Origin: Chrysochromulina tobinii
Taxonomy: Eukaryota; Haptophyta; Prymnesiales; Chrysochromulinaceae
NCBI GenBank assembly: GCA_001275005.1
Contig: JWZX01001448.1
Coordinates: forward strand, 1 to 16,461
Length of the DNA stretch: 16,461 nt
Reading direction: 5' to 3'
Part shown: positions 1-8,298 of the stretch, in pieces
Position numbering within the stretch: position 1 is the first letter of the stretch
Layout: every line of letters begins with the position of its first letter
Notes under the pieces: generated by a model
Databases searched by the model: none
Told to the model about the DNA's origin: nothing
What the model saw: only the letters and a program-made list of their open reading frames with translations
Translations under genes and position numbers: made by a program

Positions 1-2
1 GG

Positions 3-1328
3 CTGCACGGCCCGCATGCAAGGGTCGAGCTCACACAGTGCTGCCTGCCTTCCTCGCACGCGCGCTCGAGGTCGCGCGAGCCTCCAGTGCTGGCCGCCGT
101 GTCGCCTTCCAAGGCGCTCAGCTCGAGCAGCGCGCGCGGCCTGCTGTCGCCGATGCGCACTGTGTCCGCGCCTGCCGAGCTGCCGCCATCGCCGCTGCAT
201 CGGGCGGCTCGCGAGGGGGCCGCGTGGCTCGAGGACGTGCGCGTGCGCCACCTGGCCCATCTCTCGTTCGATCCCTCGCTCGATCTCTCGCTGCGCCGCG
301 CTCTTGAGTGGACAATTGCATTGGTGCCGCCGCAGTCCACCCCGTCGCAACCCACCTCCCTGCAGCCATCGGCGCTTGCTGCCGAGTCGGCCTCGTCGAT
401 CACGTCGATGAGATTCGTCTCACCGTTCACGCAGGCTGCCCGAGCGCATCTCTCGGCCAGAGCCAACGGAGCCAATGGCCAAGCGGCCTCGCCAGCAAGA
501 GCGGCCGACGCGCCGCCGCCAGCTTGCCGGGTTGCGATGACGCAGTCGCCCTCCTCGACGCTCCTCTCGCCCGAACCACCTGCCGCCACCGCCAGCGCTC
601 GAGACAGCGCTCGAATCGTCATCGCCGCCGCCGCCTCGCCCGAGGTTTCCACAGAGGTTTCCCAGCAGACGCCGCGGCCGCTCGCGCCTCCACCGCCGCC
701 TCTGTTGGTAGACACATCCCCTGTGCCCGTGCCGTCGCCCGCTGACGCTGCGGCGGGTCTCGTCGTCGATGCAGATCGAGATGACGAACCCGATTTCGAG
801 GCAGATCGAGAGGACGACGATGAGCCGACGCGCCTCACCTCCGCCGCGACGCCTCCGCATCTGCCCGCTGGCTCGCCATCCCGTCGGCCGCCCGCATCGG
901 CCGGAGCTGGTGGCAGCGCCGGCGCTGACTCGCCCACCCGAGCCCTCCAGCGACGTCGCCGCCGTCAGCGCTCGTCTCCGTCGTCACCAGCGGTCGCAGC
1001 AACCGCCAGACTTCCATCAGAGGAGCTCGTGTCGCCTCCGCGCCGTGCCGGCACAGCGCGCGCCTCCCTGGGCTCCCGGTGGTGCGACGCGGTCGCTGTA
1101 AGGGGCGAGGACACCGAGAACGAAGAGCAGCGTCGCACCCTTGCAGACGATGGCGCCGGCGGCGCCCCTGAGAAGGTGGCTATGAAGGTCGATGCGCTGT
1201 CACGCGCCGCGCATATTGCGTGTGGAAGCCCCCCGAGAGACAGCACGCCCACACGGGCTGCCGCGTACTCACCGGCGACGACAGCGCTGCCTTTCCAGCG
1301 CTGGTGCTTCACCGACGACGGTGCCTAG
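3..1328 (+). CDS. Hypothetical Ser/Pro/Ala-rich protein, 5'-partial
   Basis: I do not recognise this protein. The frame is open from the left edge of the window to the TAG at 1326-1328, so the gene probably begins outside; if it starts here, the first ATG is at 153. The product is low in complexity: many SP and TP dipeptides, a short polyproline run (PLAPPPPPLL), an acidic stretch with an imperfect internal duplication (DADRDDEPDFEADREDDDEP, about 760-830), and a basic cluster RRRRRQR near 950 that could be a nuclear localisation signal. No folded domain is evident. Other frames on both strands are also long here because of the GC content. This frame is preferred because it is the longest, reaches the window edge, and alternates acidic, basic and Pro/Ser patches typical of disordered regulatory proteins. 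A nuclear phosphoprotein is a guess only. Confidence 0.5.
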   Translation: MHGPHARVELTQCCLPSSHARSRSREPPVLAAVSPSKALSSSSARGLLSPMRTVSAPAELPPSPLHRAAREGAAWLEDVRVRHLAHLSFDPSLDLSLRRALEWTIALVPPQSTPSQPTSLQPSALAAESASSITSMRFVSPFTQAARAHLSARANGANGQAASPARAADAPPPACRVAMTQSPSSTLLSPEPPAATASARDSARIVIAAAASPEVSTEVSQQTPRPLAPPPPPLLVDTSPVPVPSPADAAAGLVVDADRDDEPDFEADREDDDEPTRLTSAATPPHLPAGSPSRRPPASAGAGGSAGADSPTRALQRRRRRQRSSPSSPAVAATARLPSEELVSPPRRAGTARASLGSRWCDAVAVRGEDTENEEQRRTLADDGAGGAPEKVAMKVDALSRAAHIACGSPPRDSTPTRAAAYSPATTALPFQRWCFTDDGA

Positions 1329-1490
1329 AAGTGCCGAGCACGGGAATGAGCAGGACCAGGAGCTAGATGCTTGACAAGGCGCGGCGGAGGTCAGGGAACT
1401 TGTACTGGTTGAAAGACACCGGGGGTCGCCGGGACGCACGCCAAAGGTGAAGTTTTGAGGGTGCTTCTCGACATCGTCCAGGTTTCGTCG

Positions 1491-1565
1491 GTAAGTTTGT
1501 CAAGTTTTGAGGGGCGTCCCTGTACCTGTGCCTGCCCCTTGGGTCAAGCCCTTGGGCGTCCGCAG
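1491..1565 (+). other. Possible 5'UTR intron of the beta-propeller gene
   Basis: A consensus donor (GTAAGT at 1491-1496) follows TTTCGTCG, and an acceptor-like CCGCAG ends at 1565, only 13 bases before the ATG at 1579. The 75-base interval would be a plausible small intron in the 5' leader. Direct evidence is limited to the two splice-like words. The rest of the gap 1329-1578 holds nothing else recognisable apart from a repeated AAGTTTTGAGG word at about 1449 and 1502. Confidence 0.3.
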
Positions 1566-1578
1566 TCCTTCCTGAAAA

Positions 1579-1941
1579 ATGAAACTCGCTCAGGTGTCCC
1601 CATCCCTCTCCGCAAGGACATCTACGCCCAACGAGAAGAGTGTGCCGGCAGTCAGTGGCGTGAGCCCCAAGAGCATCGCCCTGGTCATTTTCGGGGTCGC
1701 GGTCGCTTCGGCAGCGATTGCGTTGGGCACGGTCTTCGGCTTGCGTGTGCACAAGTACATGTCTCTTAACGATGCCCAAAGAGAGGCGATGCTCGATGCC
1801 CGATTCGCGCAGGTGGAACTCGTTCCCTTCCGCACGTGCAGCGATTTCTCGTCGCAGATGCGCATGTACCCTGGATGCTGCTATGACTACATCAACCTCG
1901 GCAGCCGCTACTCGAGTTACTATGGAGTGGGCCGCTCGTGA
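1579..1941 (+). CDS. Beta-propeller membrane protein, N-terminal part (anchor)
   Basis: This frame encodes the N-terminal segment of the protein completed at 1938-4109. ATG at 1579 lies in an A-rich context (AAAAATGA). Residues 1-31 are hydrophilic. Residues 32-55 (SIALVIFGVAVASAAIALGT and onward) form one membrane helix, giving a signal-anchor topology with the propeller outside the cytosol or in a vesicle lumen. Residues 76-92, with FRTCSDF, resemble the short F-x-S-C-x-x-L segment that precedes the propeller in the C-terminal beta-propeller family (Pfam Beta_propel). The frame runs through a Cys/Tyr-rich stretch (CCYDYINLGSRYSSYYG) and ends at TGA 1939-1941, exactly where the next frame becomes usable. 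The two are almost certainly one gene joined by an unrecognised small intron or by a frameshift. Confidence 0.75.
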   Translation: MKLAQVSPSLSARTSTPNEKSVPAVSGVSPKSIALVIFGVAVASAAIALGTVFGLRVHKYMSLNDAQREAMLDARFAQVELVPFRTCSDFSSQMRMYPGCCYDYINLGSRYSSYYGVGRS

Positions 1942-4109
1942 TGGCGATGGGTCGCCCGGAAGGCGTGCTACGCGGGTCCGGAGCGACTGCCGACGTTTCC
2001 GTCAGCGGGTCGACCGCCCCCTCGACGGCCGCCTCAGTCGACTACAGCACCACCAATGTGCAGGTTGTCGGGATCGACGAGAGCGACATCGTCAAGAATG
2101 ATGGAGCCTACATCTACACGGTCGGAGGCGGGCAGCTCGTGATCGTGCGCGCGTACCCATCGTCGCAGCGTGCCGTGCTCTCGCGCACCAACTTGCGCGC
2201 TGCCGAGCCCGCCACATCCGCCTCGGTCTTTGCGGCCCAACAGGCCCTTCTGAACGGCGATGTGCTCCTAGTCATGTCAGCGGCACAGCTAGCGCACAAT
2301 GCGAGCGGCCGAAGCTTTGCGAGCGTGGTGCTGCAGACGTACAATGTCTCGGACCGCACGCGTCCGCTTCTTGTCTCCTCATCCACCTTCGAGGGCAAGC
2401 TCTCCACAGCGCGCCTTGTCAATGGCTACGCTTACGTGATCATCTCTTCGATGCCGCACCTCGCGGGCGGCGCTGCCCTGGTGGACCGTTTCATGTCTCC
2501 CTCCTCGTCCTCATCTTCCTCCTCCTCCTCCTCCACGACCTCACCGACGCCCTCCTCGAACAGCGAACCTACGCCCTTCGAGATCCTGCCGCTCTCGGCT
2601 CTCGACTCTATCGCCGCACCCGGCGCCGCCACCAGCGCCGACGAGATGCTGCCGATCGTGGAGGCGTGCAGCGAGCTGAGTTACATCCCGTACGTACAGC
2701 CGCGCTCCCTCCTCACGATCCTCTCCGTGTCCGTGGGCGCGCAAGCACACCGGCCCGGGCTGGTAGTCGGTGTGCGGACGATCGCGACCGGCTCGGCGTA
2801 CAGAGAGCCCGCAGTCTTCGCCTCCTTTGACTCCCTCTACGTCGCCAGCTACAACTCGGAGTGGCTCTGCGCAGACGGCGGCTGGGAGAGCTGCACATTC
2901 GACGAGGCGACGTACCTGATGGCCTACACGCTCCCGGGGAACGGTTCGATCACGCTGCGCGCAAGGGGTGGCGTACCGGGCTACCTGCTCAACCAGTGGT
3001 CGATGGATGAGTTCGAAGGGCACCTGCGGGTCGCGTACACGCGCGAAAGCCGCGACGGTGTTCTGTCCGAGAACCGTGTCGACGTGCTGCGCGCTGACAA
3101 CCTGCAGCGCGTCGGTCGTTTGGGCGGTCTCGGGTGGGGTGAGAGGATCTACGCAATGCGCTTCGCCGGCAAGCTCGCGTACATGGTGACGTTCCGACAG
3201 ATTGATCCACTATACACGCTCGACCTCCGAACCCCCACTGCACCTTACGTCATCGGCGAGCTCAAGATCCCGGGCTTCTCGGACTACTTGCACCCGATCA
3301 ACGACACGGCGCTCCTCGGCATCGGCAAGGCGGGTAACGACAACGGCCAGATCTTCGGCGTCAAGGTGGCGCTCTTTGACGTGACGAACCCGACCTTACC
3401 GGTCTTAGCCGCCAGTGTGGAGCTCGGCGGGCCCGGTAGCTCGACGCCCGTCTCGGAGGACCACAAGGCGTTGCTCTTCGATCCAGCGCGTAGCCTGCTC
3501 GTCGTGCCCGTCACCGAAATGCAGAGCTGGGCGTCGTGCGACACGCCTCCTGGATTCCACGGCGCGCGTGTGTACACGCTTGGCGGCAGCACCGGATTCA
3601 CCCTGCGCGCGTCGATCGAGCACGGCGCCAATCGCAGCCACGACTCTGCGTGGCCGGCAAACGTCTCCGCGAATCATCAGTATCCGATGCATGGTTGCTT
3701 GTCGACGCCGTGCCAGTCGGGCGCCGTGCGCCGCTCCTTGTACATCGGGGACGAGCTGTACACCTTGTCCGATGACGAGCTGCGCGCGACGAGCATGACC
3801 TCATGGGCACGCACCTGGATGCAGCCCCTGCACGTGCGTGAAGTCCTCGCCCGCCAGGGCACTTGCACCCTCAACGGCTCCCCCATTGAGTGGGCTCGTG
3901 TCGCCGCTTCGGGGCCGGACATTTATTGGTGCTACGAGGGCACGGCGTGCCTCGGCGATCAGGGGCTGAGAGGGTATGAGTGTGAGCCGGGCGCGTACCG
4001 TTCAATGGAGCTGCTCCTCAACGGGGCCCTTTCTCCTTGCGGCAACCTCAGCTGCACGCCCAGAGGCGCGGCGGACGTGGAGTACAACCAGTGCGTTGTG
4101 TGGTTTTGA
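1938..4109 (+). CDS. C-terminal beta-propeller domain protein (Beta_propel family)
   Basis: This is the main body of a secreted or membrane-anchored beta-propeller protein. It carries the family's hallmark near its start, TNVQVVGIDESDIVKNDGAYIYTV-like (about 2049-2120), where relatives have TNVQ-x-x-GVDE-x-DIVK-x-DG. In the middle it has GERIYAMRFAGKLAYMVTFRQ, followed by DPLYTLDL and ELKIPGFSDYLHPIN (about 3140-3300), which match the conserved core of the family. Most known members are bacterial or archaeal and their function is unknown. The first in-frame ATG (1941) overlaps the upstream stop (TGATG), and the frame is open back to 1887, so it should not be read as an independent start. A serine tract from TCC repeats (2496-2550) and a Cys-rich tail (about 3840-4105) look like lineage-specific additions. 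Several N-glycosylation sequons (NGS, NVS, NRS) fit an extracytosolic location. Confidence 0.85.
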   Translation: MMAMGRPEGVLRGSGATADVSVSGSTAPSTAASVDYSTTNVQVVGIDESDIVKNDGAYIYTVGGGQLVIVRAYPSSQRAVLSRTNLRAAEPATSASVFAAQQALLNGDVLLVMSAAQLAHNASGRSFASVVLQTYNVSDRTRPLLVSSSTFEGKLSTARLVNGYAYVIISSMPHLAGGAALVDRFMSPSSSSSSSSSSSTTSPTPSSNSEPTPFEILPLSALDSIAAPGAATSADEMLPIVEACSELSYIPYVQPRSLLTILSVSVGAQAHRPGLVVGVRTIATGSAYREPAVFASFDSLYVASYNSEWLCADGGWESCTFDEATYLMAYTLPGNGSITLRARGGVPGYLLNQWSMDEFEGHLRVAYTRESRDGVLSENRVDVLRADNLQRVGRLGGLGWGERIYAMRFAGKLAYMVTFRQIDPLYTLDLRTPTAPYVIGELKIPGFSDYLHPINDTALLGIGKAGNDNGQIFGVKVALFDVTNPTLPVLAASVELGGPGSSTPVSEDHKALLFDPARSLLVVPVTEMQSWASCDTPPGFHGARVYTLGGSTGFTLRASIEHGANRSHDSAWPANVSANHQYPMHGCLSTPCQSGAVRRSLYIGDELYTLSDDELRATSMTSWARTWMQPLHVREVLARQGTCTLNGSPIEWARVAASGPDIYWCYEGTACLGDQGLRGYECEPGAYRSMELLLNGALSPCGNLSCTPRGAADVEYNQCVVWF
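2496..2550 (+). repeat. In-frame TCC/TCN tract encoding polyserine
   Basis: Tandem TCC/TCA/TCT codons encode a run of about a dozen serines followed by a Thr/Pro/Ser linker (TTSPTPSSNSEPTP). It is inserted between predicted propeller strands. It is probably a surface loop expanded by replication slippage and may be O-glycosylated. Confidence 0.8.
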
Positions 4110-4388
4110 CACGTACATGCGTAACTATGCCGTGTGCTTGGCCATGATGCTTGGCCTATGGCGGCTAAGGGCGCGCCCGCGCGCCTGAGATTTTCAGTAC
4201 AGAGATGTCTTGTGCACTAGCATTTGTTTAGAGTAGTAGAACGTTCCCAGCCTATTCACACCCATATTCACACAGCCGCCGCCGCCCCGGCCGCCCTCCC
4301 GAGGAGAGGGGCCTTGTGCGAACGCGTGTCTGTGTGTGCCGAGAGGCCCTCAGAAACGGAACGTAGGCCGAGGCCGCTCCTGACGCAC

Positions 4389-4973
4389 ATGCCTCCGAGA
4401 CAATCCGCTGATTTAGACGCACCAATCGACCGGTGCGTTGTCGTCGAACGAGTCCTGAGTAGTGGGATGGACGAACTGCTTGAGGCGCTTCTCGCCGCGT
4501 GCCCTGCGCAGGCGGTGAGCACGCTTGCCCGTGTGAGCCATGCGTGGGCAGTGGCCGCTGAGATCAGCATGAGAGCCGTGTGCGCGCGCCACGATTGGCG
4601 GCTGCCTCGCCGGCCGAGGCAACGCAGCGCAGCAGGCACACTCGGGGCGATGTTGCCGTGGCGTGCTTGCTTCATCGCCCACATCTGCAAGGGCTGTCAA
4701 ACGCATCCTGGCGACTTTGCCGTCCGCAGCGACTCAAAGGGCTCGCCAAGCTGCTACCTGTGCCGCGAGTGCGCCAAGGCGACGCACATTGTGCAGCGCT
4801 TGCGCTGTGCCAATGCAACACTGGATGTCACAGGTCTCTCTGGCAAGCCTCTCTACACGAGGACGCAGTCCAAGTTCTGCAGCGAGGTGTCGAAGCTCAG
4901 CAAGGAGAGCATCGACCATGCCTCCGGGCAGCGGGCGGACGTTGTGCGGCGATCGGGCGCGGTGCGGCGTTGA
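4389..4973 (+). CDS. Small Cys-rich protein, possibly F-box-like
   Basis: The frame is open from 4224, but the first good ATG is at 4389, giving about 194 residues. Residues 27-62 (MDELLEALLAACPAQAVSTL and onward) form two amphipathic helices ending in VSHAWAVAAE. About 30 residues later comes LPWRACF. This helix pattern with a downstream W-R-x-x-F is reminiscent of F-box adaptors of SCF ubiquitin ligases, but the match is loose. Residues 100-128 give C-x2-C-x18-C-x2-C-x2-C (CKGC...CYLCREC), a plausible zinc-binding site. The C-terminal 60 residues are basic and unremarkable. The gene stands alone, 280 bases after the propeller gene and convergent with the CREG gene. The Cys cluster and length support coding. 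The F-box assignment is inference. Confidence 0.55.
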   Translation: MPPRQSADLDAPIDRCVVVERVLSSGMDELLEALLAACPAQAVSTLARVSHAWAVAAEISMRAVCARHDWRLPRRPRQRSAAGTLGAMLPWRACFIAHICKGCQTHPGDFAVRSDSKGSPSCYLCRECAKATHIVQRLRCANATLDVTGLSGKPLYTRTQSKFCSEVSKLSKESIDHASGQRADVVRRSGAVRR

Positions 4974-5510
4974 GATGAATGGTGATACGCACATCCGATC
5001 TCCGCGATAACCCGATTCACATTAGGATTCCGAGGCGCCACGCAATGTGTGTTCGGGTCTATGGCGGATGCATCACAGAGAAACACCCTCGAAGGGGCCG
5101 CGCTCGAATCCGAATCCGTCGCGCTGCGGAGATCCGCGCCACACGACGCGCGCACAACGAGGAAATTTGTATAATTCGGAAGCAACGAACGTCGTCAAAA
5201 TCAAATTTGAAATTATGAACCCGCCCGCCGCCCGCCGCCCCGCCCGGCGGCCCCGGCCCGCGCGTCCCGCGGGAAATGGCAAATGCGAAACGGGCCCGGT
5301 CTTCCCGCGTCGCCTGCCGCGCCTTCTGACTTCTCTGAAAGTTATCTCTGGGAACACACACACCGCGCTAGCAGGAACCCTTACAATGACCGCCGTACAA
5401 TCGCCCGTACAACGTACAATGACCGCCGAAAAAAATCTCACAAAATCCCGTTCAATCCTCAATCTGAAGAAGCTCTCTTCATCCAGGGGCAAGGCATACG
5501 TGCCTGCGCT
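4974..5510. other. Convergent intergenic gap, no gene seen
   Basis: This gap lies between two convergent genes. It holds an AT-rich patch (5160-5217) with the palindrome TCAAATTTGA, an abrupt switch to an almost pure C/G patch (5218-5275), and two direct copies of ACAATGACCGCCG (5384-5430). The repeats would lie in the 3'UTR of the CREG gene. Open frames here are short and shifting, and I see no convincing coding sequence. Confidence 0.6.
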
Positions 5511-6725
5511 TCAGGCAATGGCAGCCCTAAAGTAGTCCTCCGGGCTGATGATGGCTGCACCGCCGAAAAAATTAATGAGCCAGAGACCGTCGATATCGAG
5601 CCTCGCAACGTAGAAGCCATGCCCAGTCGGGAAATTCTCAAAGGACGGGTGCTTTTTGAAGAGTGCGGCCTTGGCCTCCGCCTCTTCGGTCGTGTTCGCC
5701 GCCACCTTGGCCATGCCACCGGAAATCACGAGACGAGCGCATGGAGGATTTTCGGGGTCGCCACTCTGGCCGGGCGCGATCTGGCACGCCTGGGACAGCT
5801 GAGCGCCGCCGAGCTGTGCCTCAGAGAGAGCGAGGGAGCATCGTATCGAGGAATGGGCGCTGGCGAAAAGGTCGGTGAATGAGGCGTCCATGTCGGTGCC
5901 ATAGAAATAAGGAATACCGCCCACGTCAGCGATACCGTACGGATTGCCAAACGCATCTCCGGGCGTCGAGCCATTCTTGCGTGTCGAGGTGGTGGCGAGG
6001 AAGCCGTAGGTGAGTTCTGTCACCATCCACCGCGCCGTTTCGGCCTTTTTGGTGAAGGGTGGCTTGCCGGTAATGGCGCGCGCCCCGATAAAATTTCGGG
6101 CCGGATTCATGTCAATCGTAGCAGCGGGAGCAGGCGCAGACGCAGCAAAGTAGTCTGTAGGATCCACGATGGCAGCGCCACCGTAATCGTCGATCAGCCA
6201 GATGCCATCGAGCGACAACTTGGCGACGAAGAAGTCGTGGTCGTCGGGAAGCGTCTTGATGAAGGGGTGGCGTTCGAGGAGTGCAGCGTACGCTGCCGCG
6301 TGTTCTGTCGAGTTGGCGGGCACCTTCGAGAAATCCCCGCTCAAGGTAAGTCGAGCACAGGGCGGATTCTCAGGGTCGCCAAACCCCACACCGATCTCGC
6401 AATCCTGGATGATGCTGGTACCGTTGGGCGCCAGCAATGACGCAGCGCTGAGGGCGAGGCTGCCCCGTGGCTTGGCGGATGGTGCGGTGAAGAGGTCAAT
6501 CATAGAAGCGTCCAGGTTAGAAACGTAAAGGTAGGGTGTGCCCTTGACGTCGGCAAAGGAGTTGGTGTTGCCAAAAGCATCGCCAACGTGAGAACCGTTG
6601 CTTCTCGTGGACGTCGTTGAGAGTGAGCCATATGAAAGGGTGCTGACCATCCAGCGCGCATACCCGGCTTTATGATAGGGCGCTGGTTGCCCAATGCCTG
6701 AAAGGAGGCATGCGGCAAGCAACAT
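5511..6725 (-). CDS. Secreted protein with two tandem CREG domains
   Basis: CREG (cellular repressor of E1A-stimulated genes) proteins are secreted or lysosomal glycoproteins with an FMN-binding split-barrel-like fold that usually do not bind flavin. The first ATG at 6725 gives 404 residues beginning with a signal peptide (MLLAACLLSGIGQPAP). Two homologous CREG units follow, roughly 6660-6130 and 6035-5514. Each contains ARWMV...LTYG/LSYG, TTSTR-NGS-GDAFGN, a PY-Y or PYFY block, the shared GDPENPPCARL, a KKHP or ERHP helix, and the terminal FFGGA or DYGGA...PEDYF/PTDYF that matches the end of animal CREG (WVLDYFGGPKIVTPEEYY). NGS, NGT, NST and NTT sequons support secretion. Animal CREGs have one unit and dimerise, so this protein may form the dimer within one chain. 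It is a minus-strand gene with a 340-base gap upstream. Confidence 0.9.
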   Translation of the reverse strand: MLLAACLLSGIGQPAPYHKAGYARWMVSTLSYGSLSTTSTRSNGSHVGDAFGNTNSFADVKGTPYLYVSNLDASMIDLFTAPSAKPRGSLALSAASLLAPNGTSIIQDCEIGVGFGDPENPPCARLTLSGDFSKVPANSTEHAAAYAALLERHPFIKTLPDDHDFFVAKLSLDGIWLIDDYGGAAIVDPTDYFAASAPAPAATIDMNPARNFIGARAITGKPPFTKKAETARWMVTELTYGFLATTSTRKNGSTPGDAFGNPYGIADVGGIPYFYGTDMDASFTDLFASAHSSIRCSLALSEAQLGGAQLSQACQIAPGQSGDPENPPCARLVISGGMAKVAANTTEEAEAKAALFKKHPSFENFPTGHGFYVARLDIDGLWLINFFGGAAIISPEDYFRAAIA

Positions 6726-7065
6726 GCTATGATGAAATCGCAAAGTCTACGCGCGCCCCGCCCCGCGTCGCGGAGTCGCCGCGAGTGTGTGGCCGAGCAG
6801 ACCTTCACAGTTTCATGTTTTGAGTGCAGAAATACACCGTAGTCTGTGGTGGAGTGGCTACGGCTTTAGAAATTGATTCCGCAAGCATGGCGCAACCTTG
6901 TGGCCGGGCCCGCGTGACCGCGCCCATATGCGGCCCACCCCCGGATGTAAACTCCAGTGTGCAGCTCTTGCACTTTTGCAGGCTCTTGCAGTCTTGTAGG
7001 CATGATGCTTGTAGGCTGTTGCAAGCGGCACGAGCACCCTCGCAGCCGCACCTCTCACAGATGTA
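6726..7065. other. Gap between UTP23 stop and CREG start
   Basis: Both neighbours are on the minus strand, so this gap should hold the UTP23 3' end and the CREG promoter. At 6955-7030 there are imperfect direct repeats built from CTTGCA/CTTGTAGGC words. I see no gene and no recognisable TATA box. Confidence 0.5.
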
Positions 7066-7866
7066 TCAGGTGCTGCCACGCCGCCGTCGGCGCTTCGGCT
7101 TGGAGCTGCCGCTGTCGATGGATGGCTGCGTGTGGCCCCCGACTGTCCTGGGCGGCGAGCTCCTCTTCTTCTTCTTCACTGAGAGCGGGTTGGGCTCGTT
7201 CATCTTGCGTTTCCTCGATGGCGCTGGCGCCTTCGCTGCATCCTCTTGTAGCAACGCTGCATTTGATGTCGTCACCGCCGACGACGATGCCGCGAGCGTC
7301 GCGGCCTTAACGGCCACTCTGCCTGCCGCCTGCCCCATCCTCGCTACACTCTCTCGCGCCGGCGTGCCATCTTTTCCATCGGGATGCCATCCATGGCCAT
7401 AGCCCCTGCCTGGAGCCTCAAGCAGTAGTCGGCCCTCGCGATTAAATCGGAGCAGGGGCACCGCCTCGTACTGCGCGAGCCGTTCTCGGAGTGCGGGATC
7501 CTCGGTCAACACAAAGCGATGCGCTGGGTTGCCACCTGCGACGAGTGCCACGAGCTCTTCAGCCGCAGCTGCCTTCGGGCCAGCCGATTCAGGAGCGTCG
7601 ATGACCTTGAGCCGGCGCGCAAGCTTGGCTGCTGCTGCTGCAGGTCGACCAAGCGCGTGCAGCTCTGCCACGACGGAACGCGGCACCAGCAGCCGAAACC
7701 TTTCGTTCTGCAGCACCTTGCCGCATAAATCATCGAGAGCGACCCCATGATGGAGGCTTGCCATGATGGCAGTACCGTCAAGAATCACTTCGTATGGTGG
7801 CCGGAAGTGGTGTACCGCTCGGTAGTAGGTGAGCAACTTTCGCGCACGCTTATTCTCGCCAGGCAT
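7066..7866 (-). CDS. UTP23: UTP23-type PIN-domain rRNA-processing protein
   Basis: UTP23 is a nucleolar protein of the small-subunit processome needed for early 18S rRNA cleavages and release of a box H/ACA snoRNA. Its PIN domain is usually catalytically dead. ATG at 7866 gives 266 residues starting MPGENKRARKLLTYYR, which aligns with the basic start of known UTP23. The PIN fold follows: PYEVILDGT (residues 24-32), LVPRSVVAELHALG (60-73) and GNPAHRFVLTEDPALRERL (112-130), then VPLLRFNREGRLLLE. The GNP-x-H-x-F-V block favours UTP23 over its paralogue FCF1. The Cys/His residues that bind zinc in yeast and human UTP23, between the second and third blocks, are absent here (KVIDAPESAGPKAAAAEELV). 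The C-terminal third is disordered, with two basic clusters (KKKKR, KPKRRRRR) suited to nucleolar targeting. Confidence 0.88.
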   Translation of the reverse strand: MPGENKRARKLLTYYRAVHHFRPPYEVILDGTAIMASLHHGVALDDLCGKVLQNERFRLLVPRSVVAELHALGRPAAAAAKLARRLKVIDAPESAGPKAAAAEELVALVAGGNPAHRFVLTEDPALRERLAQYEAVPLLRFNREGRLLLEAPGRGYGHGWHPDGKDGTPARESVARMGQAAGRVAVKAATLAASSSAVTTSNAALLQEDAAKAPAPSRKRKMNEPNPLSVKKKKRSSPPRTVGGHTQPSIDSGSSKPKRRRRRGST

Positions 7867-8298
7867 TCCGTTGCGTACAGTGCGTATAGATTGCGTCAGC
7901 TATTGCGCCGACCCAGAGAGGACACCACGTGTGGATCAGTACAGTCGATGCGGCTTGGCAGCACACGAGGCGACGAGGACCCCTCTCTGTGAATGGCTCT
8001 TTTCTGTTGTGAATGAATAGCTTTCCCTCCACGTACGGACTCACATCCCCACCTTGTGTAGAAGGGGCGCGTGCGGTCAACTCGAGTGCTAAATCCTTCA
8101 GATGATCCACCCCCATGCAGATGGTCCACCGCCGGGATCGCACCGTATGTTCAAAACGCCGCTGTCGGCGCTCAATTTCTACTTATCCTCATCTCATCAT
8201 CAACTACTAGTGACTACATCAAACTGTGCACGTGCGTATAGCACGACAGTACCGATACAATCATGGAGACCACTACTAGAGGAGTAATGTGGTGCTCA
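7867..8298. other. Gap between TPR gene stop and UTP23 start
   Basis: Both flanking genes run on the minus strand, so this gap should contain the UTP23 promoter and leader and the TPR gene 3' end. It is less GC-rich than its surroundings, especially 8165-8290. I see no conserved frame, RNA gene or clear promoter element. Confidence 0.5.

Noticed and set aside
420-860. Minus-strand frame of 146 residues rich in Arg and Gly
   Set aside because: It is antisense to the Ser/Pro-rich frame and is Arg/Gly-biased by composition with no motif.
5047-5882. Plus-strand frames of 160-200 residues
   Set aside because: The first covers a GC patch and intergenic DNA, and the second is antisense to the CREG gene. 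Neither shows domain signals.
6824-7402. 192-residue plus-strand frame
   Set aside because: It overlaps UTP23 in antisense, begins with a non-ATG start and shows no domain.
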